Positions 33,510 to 41,790 of a stretch of 50,799 nt of DNA are shown here, piece by piece; within the stretch, counting starts at the first letter, position 1, and each line of letters opens with the position of its first letter. Position numbers and translations under genes: made by a program. The DNA is taken from NCBI GenBank assembly GCA_900768795.1, contig CAAGEH010000021.1:1-50799 (forward strand). Reading direction: 5' to 3'. The stretch is from an uncultured Collinsella sp. (GTDB lineage Bacteria; Actinomycetota; Coriobacteriia; Coriobacteriales; Coriobacteriaceae). The notes beneath the pieces are model-generated. The model was not told the origin of the DNA and searched no databases. It saw nothing but the letters and a program-made list of their open reading frames with translations.

Positions 33510-33995
33510 ATGACGTTTACCGAAGTCGACGAACGACCGCAACAGCTCATCGACCAGCTTGTTTGCGTTTGGGAACGCTCCGTGCGCGCCTCGCATGTTT
33601 TTTTGAGCAGCGCTGATGTCGAGCGCATCAAGGGCTATGTCCCCCAAGCGATTCTGGCCGTCGAGCACCTTGTCGTCGCGTTCGAGAACAACACGCCGAT
33701 CGCGTTTTTGGGCACGAATGAAGGCATGCTCGAGATGCTCTTTGTGGACGCCGACGTCCGCAGACGCGGTATCGGCAGAGCCCTTTTGGAGTACGGCGTC
33801 TCTGAGCTGGGCATCCGCGAGCTCACGGTCAACGAGCAGGACCCCGCCGCCGTGGCGTTCTATGAGGCGCACGGTTTTCGTACGGTCGATCGGCTCAATA
33901 CAGCCCCATTGCTACGGGTCCCTCTCCCGTTCAGGCTTCGAGCTCAACGGGGCGGCAAGATCACCCCCTCCGACCCGGCGCGGATTTTTAAGTAG
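33510..33995 (+). CDS. GNAT-family acetyltransferase
   Basis: A 161-residue N-acetyltransferase-fold protein using acetyl-CoA. The acyl-CoA-binding motif is DVRRRGIGRALLEYG near residue 86, preceded by MLEMLFVDA and followed by LTVNEQDPAAVAFYEAHGF, all standard. The C-terminal 30 residues (LLRVPLPFRLRAQRGGK) do not look like a normal GNAT ending, and another frame is open there, so a late frame change is possible. The start is ATG 33510 with GGGAG upstream. Acceptor unknown. Confidence 0.85.
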   Translation: MTFTEVDERPQQLIDQLVCVWERSVRASHVFLSSADVERIKGYVPQAILAVEHLVVAFENNTPIAFLGTNEGMLEMLFVDADVRRRGIGRALLEYGVSELGIRELTVNEQDPAAVAFYEAHGFRTVDRLNTAPLLRVPLPFRLRAQRGGKITPSDPARIFK

Positions 33996-34137
33996 GCAAA
34001 TCAGCCCGTTTTCGTTACGGTAGCGAACGATTGTTCGATGGATTTCGTGTTGGATGGAATCCCCTATGGGCTGGGCTATGCTAACTTGACTATCTATATG
34101 ATTAAAACGCGTAAGAAGGAGCACCGAGAGAGCGAGT

Positions 34138-36135
34138 ATGGCAAAAAGCAGCGCGACCTACGGCAACGACAGTATCCGTCAGCTCAAGGACGAGGAGCGC
34201 GTACGCCTGCGCCCCGCCGTCATCTTTGGCTCGGACGGGCTCGACGGCTGCGCGCACGCCGCCTTCGAGATCCTCTCCAACGCCGTCGATGAGGCGCGCC
34301 AGGGTTACGGCAAACTCATCACCCTCACCGCCTTTGCCGACGGTTCCATCCAGGTAGAGGACAACGGCCGCGGCTGCCCGCTCGACTGGAACCCGTCCGA
34401 GAAGCGCTTTAACTGGGAGCTCGTCTTCTGCGAGCTCTACGCCGGCGGCAAGTACAACAACAACCAGGGCGGCGACTACGACTTCTCGCTCGGCACCAAC
34501 GGTCTGGGCTCGTGCGCGACCCAGTACGCGTCCGAGTACATGGACGTCACCGTGTGGCGCGACGGCAACAAGTACTCGCTCCACTTTAAGAAGGGTAAGG
34601 TCGTCGGTGCCAAGAAGAAGGCCCTGCAGATCGAGCCCACCGACGAGACCCGTACCGGCACCACCATCAAATGGCGCCCCGACCTCGAGGTCTTCACCTC
34701 GATCGACATCCCCCACGAGTGGTACCGCGAGACCATGCGCCGCCAGGCGGTCGTCAACGCCAACGTGACCTTCCGCCTGCGCATCGAGGGCGAGAGCGGC
34801 GAGTTTACCGAGGAGGACTTCTGCTACCCCAAGGGCATCGAGGACTACGTGCTCGAGAAGGTGGGCACCGACTACCTTACCGAGCCGTTCTTCATCGAGG
34901 CCGACCGCCGCGGACGCGACCGCGAGGACCTACCCGACTACAACGTCAAGATCACGGCGTGCCTGTGCTTCTCGCGCACGCTCCAGATGCAGGAGTACTA
35001 CCACAACTCGTCATGGCTCGAAAACGGCGGCTCGCCCGAGAAGGCCGCACGCAGCGCCTTCACAAGCGCTCTCGACGCCTACATCAAGCAACAGGGCAAA
35101 TACAACAAGAACGAGAGCGGCATCAAGTGGCAGGACGTCCAGGACTGTCTGGTACTGGTGACCAACTGCTTCTCCACCCAGACGTCCTACGAAAACCAGA
35201 CCAAGAAGGCCATCAATAACCGCTTTATCCAGCAGGCCATGACGGCATTCTTTAAGGAGCGCCTCTCGACCTACTTGATCGAGAACAAGGACGCCGCCAA
35301 CAAGATCATGGAGCAGGTGCTCATCAACAAGCGCTCACGCGAGAACGCCGAGAAGACGCGTCAGAGCATCAAGACCAACCTGCAGCAGAAGACCGACATG
35401 GCCAACCGCGTGCAGAAGTTCATCGACTGCCGCTCCAAGGACAAGAGCCGCCGCGAGATCTACATCGTAGAGGGCGACTCGGCAGCAGGCGCCATTCGTA
35501 CCTCGCGCGATGCCGAGTTCCAGGGCGTTATGCCCGTCCGCGGTAAGATCCTCAACTGCCTCAAGGAGGACTACCCGCGCATCTTTAAGTCCGACATCAT
35601 CATGGACCTCATGCGCGTGCTGGGCTGCGGCGTGGAGATCAAGGACAAGCGCATCAAGAACCTCGGTGCCTTTGACCTGGACAACCTCAACTGGAACAAG
35701 GTCATCATCTGTACGGACGCCGACGTCGACGGTTATCACATTCGCACGCTCGTGCTCACCATGCTCTACCGCCTGGTGCCCACACTTATCGACGAGGGCT
35801 ACGTGTATATCGCCGAGTCGCCGCTCTACGAGATCAACTGCAAAGAGAAGACCTACTTTGCCTACACCGAGCTCGAGAAGAGCGGCATCCTCAAAGAAAT
35901 CGGCGACCAGAAGTGCTCCATCAACCGTTCCAAGGGTCTTGGTGAGAACGACCCGGACATGATGTGGCTCACCACCATGAACCCCGAGACGCGCCGTCTG
36001 ATCAAGGTGGAACCCGAAGACGTCGAGCGCATGGAGACCATGTTCAACCTGTTGCTGGGCAACGACGAGGCGGGACGCAAGCGCCATATCTCCGAGCACG
36101 GCAAGGAATACCTGGATCAGCTGGACCTGCAATAG
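34138..36135 (+). CDS. Divergent type IIA topoisomerase subunit B (ParE/GyrB-like)
   Basis: A 665-residue ATPase subunit of a gyrase/topoisomerase IV-type enzyme. Order: GHKL ATPase domain with FEILSNAVDEA near 42 and NGRGCP near 76, transducer domain, then TOPRIM domain with EGDSAAG near 444, RGKILN and DADVDGYHIRTL near 527. It differs from canonical GyrB/ParE (EGDSAGGSA, a Gly-rich ATP lid GGLHGVG): here the lid reads LGTNGLGS and the TOPRIM loop EGDSAAGAI. Canonical gyrase is expected elsewhere. The start is ATG 34138 with AAGGAGCACCGAGAGCG upstream. It forms an operon with the A subunit 45 bases downstream. Confidence 0.9.
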   Translation: MAKSSATYGNDSIRQLKDEERVRLRPAVIFGSDGLDGCAHAAFEILSNAVDEARQGYGKLITLTAFADGSIQVEDNGRGCPLDWNPSEKRFNWELVFCELYAGGKYNNNQGGDYDFSLGTNGLGSCATQYASEYMDVTVWRDGNKYSLHFKKGKVVGAKKKALQIEPTDETRTGTTIKWRPDLEVFTSIDIPHEWYRETMRRQAVVNANVTFRLRIEGESGEFTEEDFCYPKGIEDYVLEKVGTDYLTEPFFIEADRRGRDREDLPDYNVKITACLCFSRTLQMQEYYHNSSWLENGGSPEKAARSAFTSALDAYIKQQGKYNKNESGIKWQDVQDCLVLVTNCFSTQTSYENQTKKAINNRFIQQAMTAFFKERLSTYLIENKDAANKIMEQVLINKRSRENAEKTRQSIKTNLQQKTDMANRVQKFIDCRSKDKSRREIYIVEGDSAAGAIRTSRDAEFQGVMPVRGKILNCLKEDYPRIFKSDIIMDLMRVLGCGVEIKDKRIKNLGAFDLDNLNWNKVIICTDADVDGYHIRTLVLTMLYRLVPTLIDEGYVYIAESPLYEINCKEKTYFAYTELEKSGILKEIGDQKCSINRSKGLGENDPDMMWLTTMNPETRRLIKVEPEDVERMETMFNLLLGNDEAGRKRHISEHGKEYLDQLDLQ

Positions 36136-36180
36136 TAGCAAATCGATAACGACGGCCCATAAGAAGTTCAAGAGGAAATC

Positions 36181-38421
36181 GTGGCAAAGAAGAGAACCAA
36201 AACTCAGCCCAAAAAGAAGCAGGTCAACGCCGATAACGTCATCGGTCTGCACTCCGAGGTCACCGAGCAGCCGATCACGCAGACGCTCGAGGTCAACTAC
36301 ATGCCCTACGCCATGAGCGTCAACGTCTCGCGTGCCTTCCCCGAGATCGACGGCTTTAAGCCCTCGCATCGCAAGCTCCTTTACACCATGTACAAGATGG
36401 GCCTGCTCAAGGGCGAGCGCCAGAAGAGCGCCAACATCGTGGGCCAGACCATGAAGCTCAACCCACACGGCGACGCCGCGATCTACGAGACCATGGTGCG
36501 CCTCGCCACGGGCAACGAGGCGCTGCTCACGCCCTTCGTCGAGTCCAAGGGCAACTTCGGCAAGTACTATTCCGGTGACCTGAGCTATGCCGCCTCGCGT
36601 TACACCGAGGCAAAGCTTGCGCCTATCAGCGCCGAGATATTCAAGGACATCGACAAGGACCCGGTGGATTTCGTCGACAGCTACGACGGTGCCATGAAGG
36701 AGCCGCGCCTGCTGCCCACCACGTTCCCCAATATCCTCGTCTCGGCAAACAAGGGCATCGGCGTCGCCATGGCGTCCGATATCTGCGGCTTCAACCTCAA
36801 CGAGGTCTGCACCGCCACCATCCACTACCTGCAAGATCCCGACTGCGACCTGCTCGAGTACATGCCCATGCCCGATTTCTCCACCGGCGGCGAGATCATC
36901 TACCGCCGCGAGGAGATGGAGAAGATCATCGAGCACGGTCTCGGCGGTTTCCAGATCCGCTCGCGCTGGCGCTGGATCCCCGAGGAGCGCATCATCGAGG
37001 TGTACGAGATCCCCTACACCACCAAAACCGATGTCATCATCGAGCGCATCGTGAAGCTCTCCAAGGAGGGCAAGGTCAAGGAGATCAACGATATCCGCGA
37101 CGAGACCGACCTCTCGGGCCTGCGCATCGCCATCGACCTTAAGCGCGGCGTCGACCCCGATAAGCTCATGGCCAAGCTGTTCCGTCTGACCACACTGCAG
37201 GACACGTTCTCGTGCAACTTCAACGTGCTCGTGGACGGTTACCCGCGCGTCATGGGCGTGCGCCAGATCCTGCACGAGTGGGTCAAGTGGCGCGTGAATT
37301 CCACGCGCCGCCGCATGAACTACGACCTCGCCAAGAAGTCGGAACGCCTGCACCTGCTGCACGGTCTCGAGGCGATCCTGCTCGACATCGACAAGGCGAT
37401 CGCCATCATCCGCGGCACCAAGCTCGAGGCGGAGGTCGTGCCCAACCTCATGCGCGGCTTCGACATCGACGAGACGCAGGCCGAGTTCGTCGCCGAGCTC
37501 AAGCTCCGCAACATCAACGAGGAGTACATCCTCAACCGCACCAAGGACATCGCGAAGCTCGAGGGCGATATCGCCGAGCTCAGCGAGATCCTAGGCAGCG
37601 AGAAGCGCATCAAACAGGTGATCAGCGACGAGCTGGCCGCGGTCAACAAGAAGTACGTGATGCCGCGCCGTACGGGTCGCATCGACCCCTCCGATGTGGT
37701 CGAAGTGAGCCTCGAGCCCGAAGTCGAGGAATACCCGGTAAAGATGATGCTCTCGCGCGACGGCTACCTCAAGAAGATGACCGACCGCGTGCTCAAGAAG
37801 GCCAGCTCGCTCAAGTACAAGGACGGCGACGAGCCCTTCATCGAGTTCCCGTCCTCCAACACGCACGACCTGTTGGTGTTCACCGACAAGAGCCAGGTAT
37901 ACAAGTGCAAAGTTGCGCAGTTTGAGGACACCAAGTCGGCGCAGCTGGGCTCGTATCTGCCTACTGACCTCGCCATGGACCCCGACGAGCGCGTGATCTG
38001 GATAATTGATCCCGAGGACTACAAGGCCGACGTGCTGTTTGTGTTTGAGAACGGGCGTGTCGCCCGCGTGGCGCTCTCGGGCTATGCCACCAAGACCAAC
38101 CGCAAGCGCCTCAAGAACGCCATCTACGGCAAAGCCAAACTGCTGTATGCGCAGGTGCTCAAAGAGGACCGCGACTTGGCGCTGGTCTCGAGCGACAACC
38201 GCCTGATGAACTTCAACACGTCGCTGCTCAAGACCAAGACGACCACCAGCACGCAGGGCGTCCAGGCTTTCACGGCCAAGAAGGGCCGCATCGTCACCGC
38301 CGTGGGCGCGGCCGAGGACTTCTTGGGGAGCGGGATCTCGGTAGAAAAGTTCACGGCACAGGCCCTTCCCTGCGCCGGCGCCCTCATGAAAGAGAACGAC
38401 ATGCCGAGCCTGTTTGACTAG
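36181..38421 (+). CDS. Divergent type IIA topoisomerase subunit A (ParC/GyrA-like)
   Basis: A 746-residue DNA-cleaving subunit. The active-site Tyr lies in AASRYTEAKL near residue 141. The quinolone-region helix reads NPHGDAAIYE near 95-104, where GyrA/ParC usually have Ser after GD; here it is Ala. A coiled-coil region (about 380-480) is followed by a beta-pinwheel-like C-terminal domain (about 510-740, repeats such as MLSRDGYLKKM, VFTDKSQVYKCKV and LVSSDNRLMNF), but no clear GyrA-box, so decatenation rather than supercoiling is the more likely role (inference). The start is GTG 36181 with AAGAGGAA. Partner of the gene just upstream. Confidence 0.9.
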   Translation: MAKKRTKTQPKKKQVNADNVIGLHSEVTEQPITQTLEVNYMPYAMSVNVSRAFPEIDGFKPSHRKLLYTMYKMGLLKGERQKSANIVGQTMKLNPHGDAAIYETMVRLATGNEALLTPFVESKGNFGKYYSGDLSYAASRYTEAKLAPISAEIFKDIDKDPVDFVDSYDGAMKEPRLLPTTFPNILVSANKGIGVAMASDICGFNLNEVCTATIHYLQDPDCDLLEYMPMPDFSTGGEIIYRREEMEKIIEHGLGGFQIRSRWRWIPEERIIEVYEIPYTTKTDVIIERIVKLSKEGKVKEINDIRDETDLSGLRIAIDLKRGVDPDKLMAKLFRLTTLQDTFSCNFNVLVDGYPRVMGVRQILHEWVKWRVNSTRRRMNYDLAKKSERLHLLHGLEAILLDIDKAIAIIRGTKLEAEVVPNLMRGFDIDETQAEFVAELKLRNINEEYILNRTKDIAKLEGDIAELSEILGSEKRIKQVISDELAAVNKKYVMPRRTGRIDPSDVVEVSLEPEVEEYPVKMMLSRDGYLKKMTDRVLKKASSLKYKDGDEPFIEFPSSNTHDLLVFTDKSQVYKCKVAQFEDTKSAQLGSYLPTDLAMDPDERVIWIIDPEDYKADVLFVFENGRVARVALSGYATKTNRKRLKNAIYGKAKLLYAQVLKEDRDLALVSSDNRLMNFNTSLLKTKTTTSTQGVQAFTAKKGRIVTAVGAAEDFLGSGISVEKFTAQALPCAGALMKENDMPSLFD

Positions 38422-38453
38422 AACGATGGCGACCGAACCGTCATGAGCTCGCA

Positions 38454-38505
38454 AAACGATGAGGCTCGGAACGCAGCAACACCGCGTCCGGGCCTCGTCG
38501 TTTCT
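38454..38505. terminator. Probable bidirectional terminator
   Basis: AAACGATGAGGC pairs with GCCTCGTCGTTT across a 26-base loop, lying between the plus-strand topoisomerase operon and the minus-strand FMN reductase. Short T-runs on both sides. Confidence 0.55.
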
Positions 38506-38559
38506 CATCGCGGGCATTTTCCGCGTTAAAAGATAGCAGCAACCTGCCCTCGCTTGCCC

Positions 38560-39090
38560 TTAGGCAAGCCTACGGGCAAGCTCGCGCACCTCTTCCAGCT
38601 TGGGTGACGAGGCCATGCTGTCGCGCTCGGTCATGCCGCTGATGGTGACGATGCCCTGATCGTCCCACTTGCAGTAAGCGCAAGTGGCCTTGTACATAGC
38701 GATTGCCGCGTCATAAACTCCATCGCTATGGCTGTCGAGAAGCAGAGCCGTCTTGGCAAACGGAAATCCCGTAGCACCGAAGGCATACAGGCGATCGATG
38801 GCGAGCTTCTCCTGCGCGGTGATGTCGAACCAGTAGATGGGCGAGGCGAAAACGACCATGTCGGCCTCTTTGAGCAACTCGATCACGCCGGTCATCCCGT
38901 CCTTCTGCACGCATTCGCCCTTGTGGGCAAAGCAGTACTGGCACCCCAGGCAGCCGCCGATCTTCTTGCTGGCAACACGAATGACTTCCACCGCATGACC
39001 GCCCTCGCGCGCAGTCTCTGCAAATGCGTCGACCATGGTGTCGGTATTGGCACCTCTGCGCGGGCTGCCGCTCAACACAACGATATTCAT
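38560..39090 (-). CDS. NADPH-dependent FMN reductase / iron-sulfur flavoprotein-like
   Basis: A 176-residue flavodoxin-fold oxidoreductase. It starts MNIVVLSGSPRRGANTDTMV (FMN phosphate loop), followed by CLGCQYCFAHKGEC near 47-60, the compact cysteine cluster of iron-sulfur flavoproteins, and by VVFASPIYWFDITAQEKLA near 83. It probably carries FMN and perhaps a 4Fe-4S cluster, acting in anaerobic redox balance or detoxification. The start is ATG 39090 with GGGGAG; the longer frame to 39168 is not supported. Monocistronic. Confidence 0.9.
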   Translation of the reverse strand: MNIVVLSGSPRRGANTDTMVDAFAETAREGGHAVEVIRVASKKIGGCLGCQYCFAHKGECVQKDGMTGVIELLKEADMVVFASPIYWFDITAQEKLAIDRLYAFGATGFPFAKTALLLDSHSDGVYDAAIAMYKATCAYCKWDDQGIVTISGMTERDSMASSPKLEEVRELARRLA

Positions 39091-39211
39091 AAGGTTCTCC
39101 CCTCTTTGACGCCGCAGGCGCGCGGCGGGCACCCTTGTGTTATAGCCTGAGCGGTCGCGATTATTCACTTAACTGCACGCATACGGTTGGAAATGCTCCT
39201 CGCCACTGCCG

Positions 39212-40018
39212 TCATCCAAGCGTGAGCGCATCTCCCGGAGCGATGTCGGAAGCCTCGGGACCCAGCACCAGCACGCCGTGCCACCCTTCGGTTAAGCCGC
39301 CCTTCTCGGGGATAAGATCCGAACTGTCGATTGTGCTGACGGTCGGCAGCGGCTTGCCAGTAATCGCGTTGGGAAACATCCACCAGCGCAAGAACCCTGT
39401 GGTGGCACGGTTAATAAGCACCTTTGCCGGATAGCGCATGCCGCCATGGTGGACCGTCACGATGTCACCGGCAGCAAAAGCGCCCAGGCGCACGTTGCCC
39501 GCGATCGCGATGGCGCCCTTAAGGCGCCTGATGTTGGGAAGTCCCGCGCAAAACGGCTTGAGTTTGGGCATCGGGGCGACCTCGAGCACCTCGAACACGT
39601 TCTCGGCGCCGCCGAATCTCTTCGAGACCTCCTGCTTGTACGCATCGATACTCGCGAGCTCGTCCTTGATCTGGTCCGACCTGAGCTTGGCCAGAGGGTC
39701 GCTCCGAAGCGCGCCGGTATAGGAGAAGGCGGTGCTGTTCACCGGGTCGAGCGGGTCGGCATAGAGGAAGTCGTTCCTGAGCACGGTGAGGATGGGCCTG
39801 CCGGCATCGGGCGTCTTTTCCAGCGTGGCGGGCTCGTCGTCGGTATAGTGCATCGGGTACTTGGGGCGCAGCCGGTAGGCGCACTCGGGGCAGAGCCAGC
39901 CGTCCTGCAGCATGGCACCGCACGTGTCGGTGATGGGATTGAACGCCGTGTTTTTGATGACGCCGCCGCAGCCTGGGCAGACGATTTCCTTGGGGGCCTT
40001 TTCGTTTCCAACTGCCAT
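39212..40018 (-). CDS. Zinc-ribbon hypothetical protein
   Basis: A 268-residue cytosolic protein. The N-terminus has a treble-clef-like ribbon (CPGCGGV near 13 and CG...WLCPECA near 34-49), a zinc site with four or five Cys. The rest has two parts: a charged helical part (DPLAKLRSDQIKDELASIDA) and a beta-rich part with repeated IAGNVRLGAFAAGDIVTV and VLVLGPEASDIAPGDALTLG, in which the two GD-containing strands look like a duplicated SH3-like or EF-Tu-domain-2-like barrel. The start is ATG 40018 with GAGGAG. Function unknown. Confidence 0.8.
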   Translation of the reverse strand: MAVGNEKAPKEIVCPGCGGVIKNTAFNPITDTCGAMLQDGWLCPECAYRLRPKYPMHYTDDEPATLEKTPDAGRPILTVLRNDFLYADPLDPVNSTAFSYTGALRSDPLAKLRSDQIKDELASIDAYKQEVSKRFGGAENVFEVLEVAPMPKLKPFCAGLPNIRRLKGAIAIAGNVRLGAFAAGDIVTVHHGGMRYPAKVLINRATTGFLRWWMFPNAITGKPLPTVSTIDSSDLIPEKGGLTEGWHGVLVLGPEASDIAPGDALTLG

Positions 40019-40689
40019 GGGGGCTCCTCTCGATGCGGGGACGCTGGTCGGGACGCATGGTGGCCACAGGCGGAGACGCCGCGTTCCACCTTGCATTCAG
40101 CGTAACGCGCATTCCGCACGGACGGAATTGCCCCATGTCCCAATATTGGAGTCGGAAAGGCACCCGCGACACCATAAACATCGACCCTCATTTCTCGCCT
40201 TTGAACGAAGTGGAGGACTAACCCGTTAACGCCAGTGAGCAATTGCCATCAAACAACACTCTGGCTAGCAAAGAAGGATGATCACCGGCGGCTGTTCCCA
40301 AAACTCAAATTCCGTTTCGCTTTTGGGAGCATCATGACTCCGTGCCATAAGAGGGACCAAGAGCCAATCTCAGAACACAGCGACCAAAGAGCGTGCGTTT
40401 CTGCCAGGAGGCCGAATAGTTTGCGCGATCGTCACCAACCGGCAATTGCGAAGTCGCAAAAGCAGGAGCACGGAACGCGCTGCGACGCCTTGTTTCGCTC
40501 GATTAGATTGATGGGATTTGCGGATTACGGTCTTGAACTTCTCCGGCGCGCTTGCGCGGGCCGGAAGGGTAAATCTCGACCTGTTTCTTCGGCCACATTA
40601 CCATATCTACCTTGTCTTTTGCAGACTTCGGCTGTTTTATCGAACAAGGCGAAGCGGCTGATGTTGCCAAAACCTCGGTAGAGGAAATC
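40019..40689. other. Long gap with possible decayed coding sequence
   Basis: 671 bases with no supported complete gene. Around 40510-40600 one frame reads ITVLNFSGALARAGRVNLDL and stops. From 40577 another frame (HITISTLSFADFGCFIEQGE) runs into the small gene at 40690. This may be a frame-broken gene whose tail survives. A hairpin CCGGCGCGC/GCGCGGGCCGG lies at about 40543-40563. Confidence 0.4.
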
Positions 40690-40860
40690 ATGGCTCATTC
40701 AAGGTCGTACCGACAGGCACAGAAAGAGGCCGAACAATCTAACTACCGCATCACGGATGACGAGGGTCGCGCGTATACGTTCGACCCAAGGGAATGGGAA
40801 TGCGACGAAACCGCCCCCGGCTGGGACGGAGAGGAATGGGCCGGTGATTGGAATGAATAA
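40690..40860 (+). CDS. Small acidic hypothetical protein
   Basis: 56 residues starting MAHSRSYRQAQKEAEQSNYR and ending in an acidic, Trp-rich tail (ECDETAPGWDGEEWAGDW). ATG 40690 has GAGGAAATC just upstream. The frame is open a further 110 bases upstream with protein-like sequence, so it could be the C-terminal part of a longer decayed gene. Overlaps the next gene by eight bases. Not recognised. Confidence 0.5.
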   Translation: MAHSRSYRQAQKEAEQSNYRITDDEGRAYTFDPREWECDETAPGWDGEEWAGDWNE

Positions 40861-41149
40861 CGAGCTTAATGCCAGCAGCCAACCGAGTCTCGCACACGAA
40901 GTCCCTTGCGACATCGATTACCAGCTCAGCGAGCCTGTCGATACGAGCTTGCAAGGCATGGACTACATCGAGGCCTGGCTCCCACAACTCGAGTACGAAA
41001 CGCGCTGGATCGCCCAGTTTGACGTCGATAGCTGCATCAACGTTTTGGAGCGCGCCTGCCCCGACTATCGTGGGCTTCACGTAAATTTGTACGATCTGCT
41101 CTTTGCACATAAATCCGAGCTGGATTTATCCGACCCGGATTTGCCTTGA
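40853..41149 (+). CDS. Small hypothetical protein overlapping the previous gene
   Basis: 98 residues, acidic (QLSEPVDTSLQGMDYIEAWL, ending HKSELDLSDPDLP), with predicted helices and no membrane segment. The ATG at 40853 lies inside the end of the preceding gene, an eight-base overlap indicating translational coupling. The pair could be an accessory two-gene unit, but neither member resembles a toxin or antitoxin family I know. Confidence 0.55.
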   Translation: MNNELNASSQPSLAHEVPCDIDYQLSEPVDTSLQGMDYIEAWLPQLEYETRWIAQFDVDSCINVLERACPDYRGLHVNLYDLLFAHKSELDLSDPDLP

Positions 41150-41445
41150 CTCCATAGGCGAATACACGGCCATCTCGCAAGCAACCGCCACATGCACCCG
41201 TCCTTACCCTGAGAGCATCTGCGCAACACGCCCCGCAACCTCTCGACAGCAAATGAATGCTTCCATCGCATCCTCAACCGGTGCGCCGCTATACCAGCAA
41301 AGCACGGAACACCCCAAACAGCCTCACGCTTTCGCTTTCTTTGCGAACTCCAGCAAGCGACCTGCGTACATGTACGTCGCATGCGCTATCGTTTCGAAGG
41401 TTAAACAGGTACAAAAGGTATTCATCAGAGAAAGCGAGATCGCCC

Positions 41446-41745
41446 ATGGCTCTTGCAGGTCGACAGGTCCGACAGCTCCGCAGCTTGGCACACCACCTCA
41501 ACCCCGTCATCATCATCGGCAAAGCAGACATCACCGACGGCACCGTCGAGCAGGCAAATGAATGCCTTGAGGCGCATGAGCTCATCAAATGCTCCGTGCT
41601 CGAGAGCTCAAGCTTGACCGCACGCGAAGCTGCCCAGGAGCTTGCTGAGCGTTGCGGCGCCGAGGTCGTCCAGGTAATCGGCCACAAGTTCTCGATTTAC
41701 CGCGAGACCTCACGTACCGACGTCGAGAAGATCAAGCTCGTTTAA
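41446..41745 (+). CDS. yhbY: YhbY/CRS1-type RNA-binding protein
   Basis: A 99-residue ribosome-associated RNA-binding protein of the CRM domain family, linked in other bacteria to 50S subunit assembly. Signature: LRSLAHHLNPVIIIGKADIT with the conserved GK loop, then ECLEAHELIKCSVLESSSL and CGAEVVQVIGHKFSIYR. The length is the family norm. ATG 41446 was chosen because it begins the conserved domain; the ribosome-binding site (GCGAG) is weak. The 296 bases upstream hold no gene. Confidence 0.93.
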   Translation: MALAGRQVRQLRSLAHHLNPVIIIGKADITDGTVEQANECLEAHELIKCSVLESSSLTAREAAQELAERCGAEVVQVIGHKFSIYRETSRTDVEKIKLV

Positions 41746-41790
41746 CGTATCTATTCCCATCGCATCGGCACGCGCCGGCAACGAACGCTG

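Noticed and set aside
35335..37362. 675-residue minus-strand frame across the topoisomerase genes
   Set aside because: It spans two convincing genes and their intergenic gap on the other strand and reads as low-complexity Leu/Val/Asp/His sequence.
40690..41149. Toxin-antitoxin pair
   Set aside because: The overlapping small genes fit in size, but both products are acidic and neither resembles a known toxin or DNA-binding antitoxin.
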